Source of the DNA: Desulfoplanes formicivorans
Lineage (GTDB): Bacteria; Desulfobacterota; Desulfovibrionia; Desulfovibrionales; Desulfomicrobiaceae
Direction: 5' to 3'
NCBI RefSeq assembly: GCF_001748225.1
Contig: NZ_BDFE01000015.1
Coordinates: forward strand, 1-64,000
Length of the DNA stretch: 64,000 bases
Position numbers and translations under genes: made by a program. Of the stretch, positions 60,202-64,000 are shown piece by piece. The notes beneath the pieces are model-generated. The model was not told the origin of the DNA, made no database searches, and saw only the letters and a list, made by a program, of their open reading frames with translations. Position 1 is the stretch's first letter; each line of letters starts with the position of its first letter.

Positions 60202-62028
60202 ATGCGCTGGTTCCTGAAAATCTTTCTGGGCATTTTGGCCCTTTTCATCCTGGCCATGGCCCTGGCCACCATCCTCATTGATCCCGACGATCTCAAGCCG
60301 TGGCTGCGCACACTGGTGCACCAGCACACCGGCCTTACCCTGGAAATCAGAAAACCGCTGGAGCTTTCCTTGTTTCCCCGCCCCGAACTCATGGCAAGGG
60401 GAGTACGTCTCACCGTGCCCGGTCAACCCCACAACCTGCCCCTTGTTGAAGCAAAACAATGCGTTATGGGCGTGTCTGCATGGTCCATATGGTCTGGCGG
60501 GTTTGATCTTTCGCGAATCGTCATTCACGGGCTGACCATGGATGCGGATCTGGCATCGCAGATCTCCCCGCCCGACACCCAGCAGACGCGGTCCGATTCC
60601 GGCCCGCCCTCTGTAACGGCCTTACCCCTTGCCATCAATCATATCCAGCAACTCCGCATCACCAACGCCACACTCACCGGGCTGCCGGACATATTCGGGA
60701 CCACCCGCGTGCTGACCATCGCCGAACTGGACGTGCAGGGACTTGGCCGAGAGGTTCCTGCCCCAGCGCGATGTCGGGCAACCTGCAACAACATGGCCCT
60801 GGACCTGAACGGTTCACTGACCCTGTCCCGGGATCTGACCACCCTGCTTGTGCAAGACATCCAGGCCCGCGTGACTGCTCCCAGTCCGTTCCTGCCAACT
60901 ACGTCAATCAACACGACCCTTGCGGGGACGCTTTTCCTTGACCCGCCCAACGACAGGCTGGTTTTGCGCGCCGTTCGCGCCACCCTTCCCGGGCTGGACA
61001 TCCTGACATCCTCAACCATCAACTGGGCCCGGCCTTCCTGGGAAGGGGGCGTCATTGTAAACGCCGTCTTCACCCAGGCTGCACGCGCCCTGGGGCTTGC
61101 AGCGAACAATCTCACAACCCTGCCGAGACGAGTCGATCTCCGCACCCACTTCTCCCTGCATCCGGACACCCTGGCTCTCAGGGACGTGCACACGGTCATG
61201 GACGGACAAACACTGCGCGGCCAGGCAAGGGTCTCTGATTTTACCCGCCCCAGCATCACCTTCAAGGCCTTTGGAGATCACGTGAATATGGGCAGATATC
61301 TTCCCCCCGCCCCGGACACGGACAGAACGGCAGAACCGCCCGCATGGCTCAAAACCGCCCGGGTACGGGGAAGCTTCTCGGCCAACCGGATCACATTGGG
61401 ATCACTGGTCGCGGACAATCCCCAAACCCTTGTCCGCGTCAACAAGGGCATCGTGCGCATCTATCCCCTCAAGGCAACCATCGCCAATGGCACCATGGAG
61501 GCCAATATCCGGGTCAACCTCAACGCCAGCCCGCCGACCTCCACCCTCAGAACCCATCTCAAGAACATTCAAATCCGCGACCTCGTTGATACGGACCAGC
61601 CGTCCACTGCCCTTCTCGGTGCCATGGACATGTTTTTCGATCTGACCTGGCAGGATGTTCCCTGGCGTCCCCATGTGGCAACCATGCACGGCCAGGCAAC
61701 CATTGATGCGGTCAACGGCACCCTTGTCGGGGTACGCATTCCCGGCAGCAAGTCACCCTCCCCCCTCACCGAACGCATGGTCCCCCCTGGGGACATCATT
61801 CCCTTTTCCCTGCTTGCAGCCCGGTTCGATGTTGAAAGCGGGGTCATGAAGACCCGGCGTTTCACTCTCAAAAACCGATCCTTCACCCTGACCGGAAGGG
61901 GGACGTATGATCCTGGTACGGACGAACTTGGAGGCATCCTCTCCCTTGTCAACACAACATCCCGGCAAACCCTGCAATTGCAAGGCAGTCTGAACGAACC
62001 ACGGCTGCGCAGGGTGCCAGCACCCTGA
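60202..62028 (+). CDS. AsmA family protein
   Basis: A 608-residue protein anchored by one N-terminal helix (MRWFLKIFLGILALFILAMALATIL). The AsmA start domain follows with IDPDDLKPWLRTLVHQHTGLTLEIRKPLELSLFPRPELMARGVRL, and the C-terminal AsmA-like half with GILSLVNTTSRQTLQLQGSLNEPRLR. Long beta-strands between them fit the groove-like AsmA/TamB architecture that handles phospholipid movement to the outer membrane. It is close to the cyclopropane fatty acid synthase, but on the opposite strand. Confidence 0.9.
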   Translation: MRWFLKIFLGILALFILAMALATILIDPDDLKPWLRTLVHQHTGLTLEIRKPLELSLFPRPELMARGVRLTVPGQPHNLPLVEAKQCVMGVSAWSIWSGGFDLSRIVIHGLTMDADLASQISPPDTQQTRSDSGPPSVTALPLAINHIQQLRITNATLTGLPDIFGTTRVLTIAELDVQGLGREVPAPARCRATCNNMALDLNGSLTLSRDLTTLLVQDIQARVTAPSPFLPTTSINTTLAGTLFLDPPNDRLVLRAVRATLPGLDILTSSTINWARPSWEGGVIVNAVFTQAARALGLAANNLTTLPRRVDLRTHFSLHPDTLALRDVHTVMDGQTLRGQARVSDFTRPSITFKAFGDHVNMGRYLPPAPDTDRTAEPPAWLKTARVRGSFSANRITLGSLVADNPQTLVRVNKGIVRIYPLKATIANGTMEANIRVNLNASPPTSTLRTHLKNIQIRDLVDTDQPSTALLGAMDMFFDLTWQDVPWRPHVATMHGQATIDAVNGTLVGVRIPGSKSPSPLTERMVPPGDIIPFSLLAARFDVESGVMKTRRFTLKNRSFTLTGRGTYDPGTDELGGILSLVNTTSRQTLQLQGSLNEPRLRRVPAP

Positions 62029-62117
62029 CAAGAAATGGCCCTGGGTCACGCCTGACCTGAACGGCTGTGTGCCATCAATGGTCCGCAACGCTCCAAGGCG
62101 GGAACCACCAACACGAA

Positions 62118-62172
62118 CCCCCAGCAAACAACACCGTGACAAGCAGGTATCATTTGCTGGGGGCTGGTTTTT
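62118..62172. terminator. Terminator between AsmA and cfa genes
   Basis: cccccagcaaa (62118-62128) pairs perfectly with tttgctggggg (62153-62163), then ctggttttt. It lies between two converging genes and can serve both. Confidence 0.75.
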
Positions 62173-62238
62173 CGTTCATGAACGTACCGGAAGGCATCCT
62201 GCCCCGGGAACAGCCGGACATTGCTCCTTGGTGCCCGG

Positions 62239-63351
62239 CTACCGGCACACGGGCTGGGTACGGCCCTTTCTGGTCATGAGCACCTGCCAGACCTGGATAT
62301 CCCGTGCCCGAAACGCCCCGGCACAGGAGAGCAGATAGTATTCCCACATGCGCTTGAAGGCCTGGCCGTATGTCGAGCTCAGGCTGTCCCAGTGGTCAAT
62401 GAACCGCTTGTGCCAGGCCAAGAGGGTGGGATCGTAGTGCGGGCCGATGTTGTGCCAGTCCTCGACCACAAAGATTCCTTCGCAGGCCCGGGCTATCTGG
62501 CCGATGGCAGGGAGCATGCCATTGGGGAAGATATAGGTGGTGATCCAGGGATCACAGCGCAGATTGGGGGCATTGCCGCCAATGGTGTGCAAAAGAAAGA
62601 TACCCTTGTCCGCGAGCAGGGAGTCCACCTTGCGCATGAATGTCCGGTAGTTCTTGGCCCCAACATGCTCGAACATGCCCACGGACACGATTTTGTCAAA
62701 GGTCCCGCGCACATCCCGATAGTCCTTTTTCTCGATGGTCACGGGAAGGGAGCGGCACCATGTGCGCGCATACTCGATCTGCTTGTCCGAGATGTTCACA
62801 CCCGTGACCCGGCACCCGTACTCCTCGGCCATATACTTGGCCAGGCCGCCCCAGCCACACCCGATATCAAGGACATGGTCGCCGGGAGCAAGCTCAAGCT
62901 TGCGACAGATGAGATCCATCTTGTTGCGCTGGGCTATTTCCAGATCGTCTGTATCCTGGAAATAGGCGCAGCTGTACTGGAGGTAGGAATCGAGAAAGGC
63001 AAGGAACAGATCATTGCCCAGGTTGTAATGTACCCGGGCCACCTTGCCAGCCTTGCGTCTGGTCTGGTTGTTGAAAAGGTAGGCAGGCAGGGCCTTGAGC
63101 AAAAGCTTCAGGTTGCCCGAGAGTCGATCCGTAACCCGGGCCGCAAGCACCCGGGAAATAAACGCATCAATGCGGGGACAATCCCACCATCCTTCCACAT
63201 ACGCCTCGCCAAGCCCCAGATTATGGTCGCAAAGGACCCGATCGTAGAGCCGGTCGTCATGAATGCGAATATCCCAGGGCGCGTTGCCACCGGGCGTGAC
63301 ACCGGCCTGCTCAAGCATGGTTTCCACCAGGTGTCTGGCTGCTTTTCGCAT
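62239..63351 (-). CDS. cfa: Cyclopropane-fatty-acyl-phospholipid synthase
   Basis: ATG 63351 (MRKAARHLVETMLEQAGV) follows an aaggaggtac box; an earlier ATG in frame adds seven residues. The 370-residue protein has an N-terminal domain (about 1-110, YVEGWWDCPRIDAFI) and the methyltransferase core HVLDIGCGWGGLAKYMAEEYGCRVTGVNISDKQ, with the Cys-like YAYFQDTDDLEIAQRNKMDLI region and the C-terminal AFRARDIQVWQVLM. It adds a methylene bridge to unsaturated phospholipid chains, protecting the membrane under acid or stationary stress. Confidence 0.95.
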   Translation of the reverse strand: MRKAARHLVETMLEQAGVTPGGNAPWDIRIHDDRLYDRVLCDHNLGLGEAYVEGWWDCPRIDAFISRVLAARVTDRLSGNLKLLLKALPAYLFNNQTRRKAGKVARVHYNLGNDLFLAFLDSYLQYSCAYFQDTDDLEIAQRNKMDLICRKLELAPGDHVLDIGCGWGGLAKYMAEEYGCRVTGVNISDKQIEYARTWCRSLPVTIEKKDYRDVRGTFDKIVSVGMFEHVGAKNYRTFMRKVDSLLADKGIFLLHTIGGNAPNLRCDPWITTYIFPNGMLPAIGQIARACEGIFVVEDWHNIGPHYDPTLLAWHKRFIDHWDSLSSTYGQAFKRMWEYYLLSCAGAFRARDIQVWQVLMTRKGRTQPVCR

Positions 63352-63690
63352 GGTGTACCTCCTTGTGCGCATCTTTTACGTGCGGATGCTGTTCCTCCCT
63401 TGAATCTCTTGCCTGGTGCCTGCACAATATCCACGTACAGGCTGCATAACGGTTGATGACATCAGATCCCTCGCAGAACCACGGGATCGTACTGCCCGCA
63501 GGGAAAAAAGGCCTCATCTATTCAGACAGCCCGCTCCCTGGATTTCCTGCGGATCGGGCTTTGACAACTCCTTGAAAATAGTTGCAGCGTAAGCCTGAAA
63601 GAACTTATTGTAAAGCAAACAATCCTGATTTGTGCACACAAAAGCGGACTATTGCGTGTGTACAGAGCATGGCTCAACAAGGGAGACACC
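63352..63690. other. Divergent promoter region between cfa and shikimate kinase
   Basis: The two genes are transcribed away from each other. TTGACA (about 63562) followed by a run of A/T is the nearest promoter-like element for the plus gene, but no good -10 lies at standard distance. No small gene is seen. Confidence 0.35.
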
Positions 63691-64000
63691 ATGAAACCAT
63701 TTATCTGCAAAAAATTTGATGTTGAAAACCCCGACGAAACCATGGTCTTTGGCAAAACCCGACACGTGGTCTTTGACCTGGCCGCATCCAATGTGTTTCT
63801 GGTCGGCCTGCGGGGCAGCGGCAAGACCACCCTTGCCCGCAAGGTGGCTGACAAACTGGACGCATCCTTCGTGGATACGGACAGCCTTGTTGCCCGGAAA
63901 GCGGGCGCAACCATCCGGGAAATCATCGAGGAAAAGGGGTGGGAAACGTTCAGAAAGCTTGAAACAGATGTCCTGCGTGACGTCTGTTCCAACAGGGGGC
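63691..64000 (+). CDS. Shikimate kinase (partial, runs off the window)
   Basis: ATG 63691 follows caagggagacacc. The first 25 residues (MKPFICKKFDVENPDETMVFG) extend beyond the usual start and are unlike shikimate kinase. The body then reads NVFLVGLRGSGKTTLARKVADKL (P-loop), FVDTDSLVARKAGATIREIIEEKGWETFRKLE, matching the AroK/AroL DTD and G.TI.EI motifs. The rest of the gene lies beyond base 64000. It would phosphorylate shikimate in chorismate synthesis. Confidence 0.9.
   Translation, partial: MKPFICKKFDVENPDETMVFGKTRHVVFDLAASNVFLVGLRGSGKTTLARKVADKLDASFVDTDSLVARKAGATIREIIEEKGWETFRKLETDVLRDVCSNRG

Noticed and set aside
62221-63456. 411-codon open frame on the plus strand
   Set aside because: Shadow of the cyclopropane synthase gene on the other strand.
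1-64000. CRISPR array, integrated prophage or integron
   Set aside because: No regularly spaced short repeats, phage structural genes or integrase genes were seen.

Overview
The window looks like chromosomal DNA of a Desulfovibrionales-type bacterium (Desulfobacterota, the former Deltaproteobacteria). This is inferred from a combination of genes: the futalosine route to menaquinone (mqnB, mqnD, menG, polyprenyl synthase), a siroheme decarboxylase subunit (ahbB) next to hemL, LL-diaminopimelate aminotransferase, a TupABC-type tungstate importer, a fused PurS-PurL and a bacterial STT3/PglB-type oligosaccharyltransferase. No species can be named from the sequence alone. Gene density is high, most genes use clear Shine-Dalgarno sequences, and many neighbours overlap by 4 nt.

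Layout. 1-360: 3' remnant of an ISL3-type insertion sequence. 385-9725: an envelope/glycan locus (DUF4956 and VTC-domain pair, two kinase-fold proteins, polysaccharide deacetylase, O-antigen ligase, glycosyltransferase, STT3). Its ligase-glycosyltransferase part is AT-richer and lies between exact 20-bp direct repeats. 9995-14175: RND efflux pair. 14373-15461: exported MsrA-MsrB fusion. 15712-21037 (minus): an arsenic operon arsR - rhodanese - TauE/SafE - small Cys protein - exported thioredoxin - CcdA/ArsG-like - ACR3 - arsC. 21338-25129 (minus): asd, a second TauE/SafE, a thioesterase and dapL. 25367-27178: FKBP lipoprotein, a hypothetical gene, three tRNAs (Tyr, Glu, Asn) and terminators.

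27940-34842 is the most unusual block: five tightly packed genes encoding three GT4-type glycosyltransferases and two GH130-family proteins. One glycosyltransferase is fused to a toroid-like C-terminal domain and another to a type II phosphomannose-isomerase cupin. I read it as a candidate system that makes and turns over a mannose-containing oligosaccharide or polymer, possibly beta-1,2-linked; the linkage and purpose are inference.

34935-48192: outer-membrane phospholipase A, phenylacetate-CoA ligase with a terminator-like hairpin in its leader, prepilin peptidase with mobA, gpsA, ahbB and hemL, a repeat-containing coiled-coil protein, and the menaquinone genes. 48316-55465: purSL, then tupABC followed by a small protein and a homologue of the molybdenum storage protein MosB, which suggests uptake coupled to storage of tungstate or molybdate. 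55566-64000: der, an RNase H-fold protein, small proteins, an NCS1 permease, an AsmA protein, a cyclopropane fatty acid synthase and the start of a shikimate kinase cut by the window edge.
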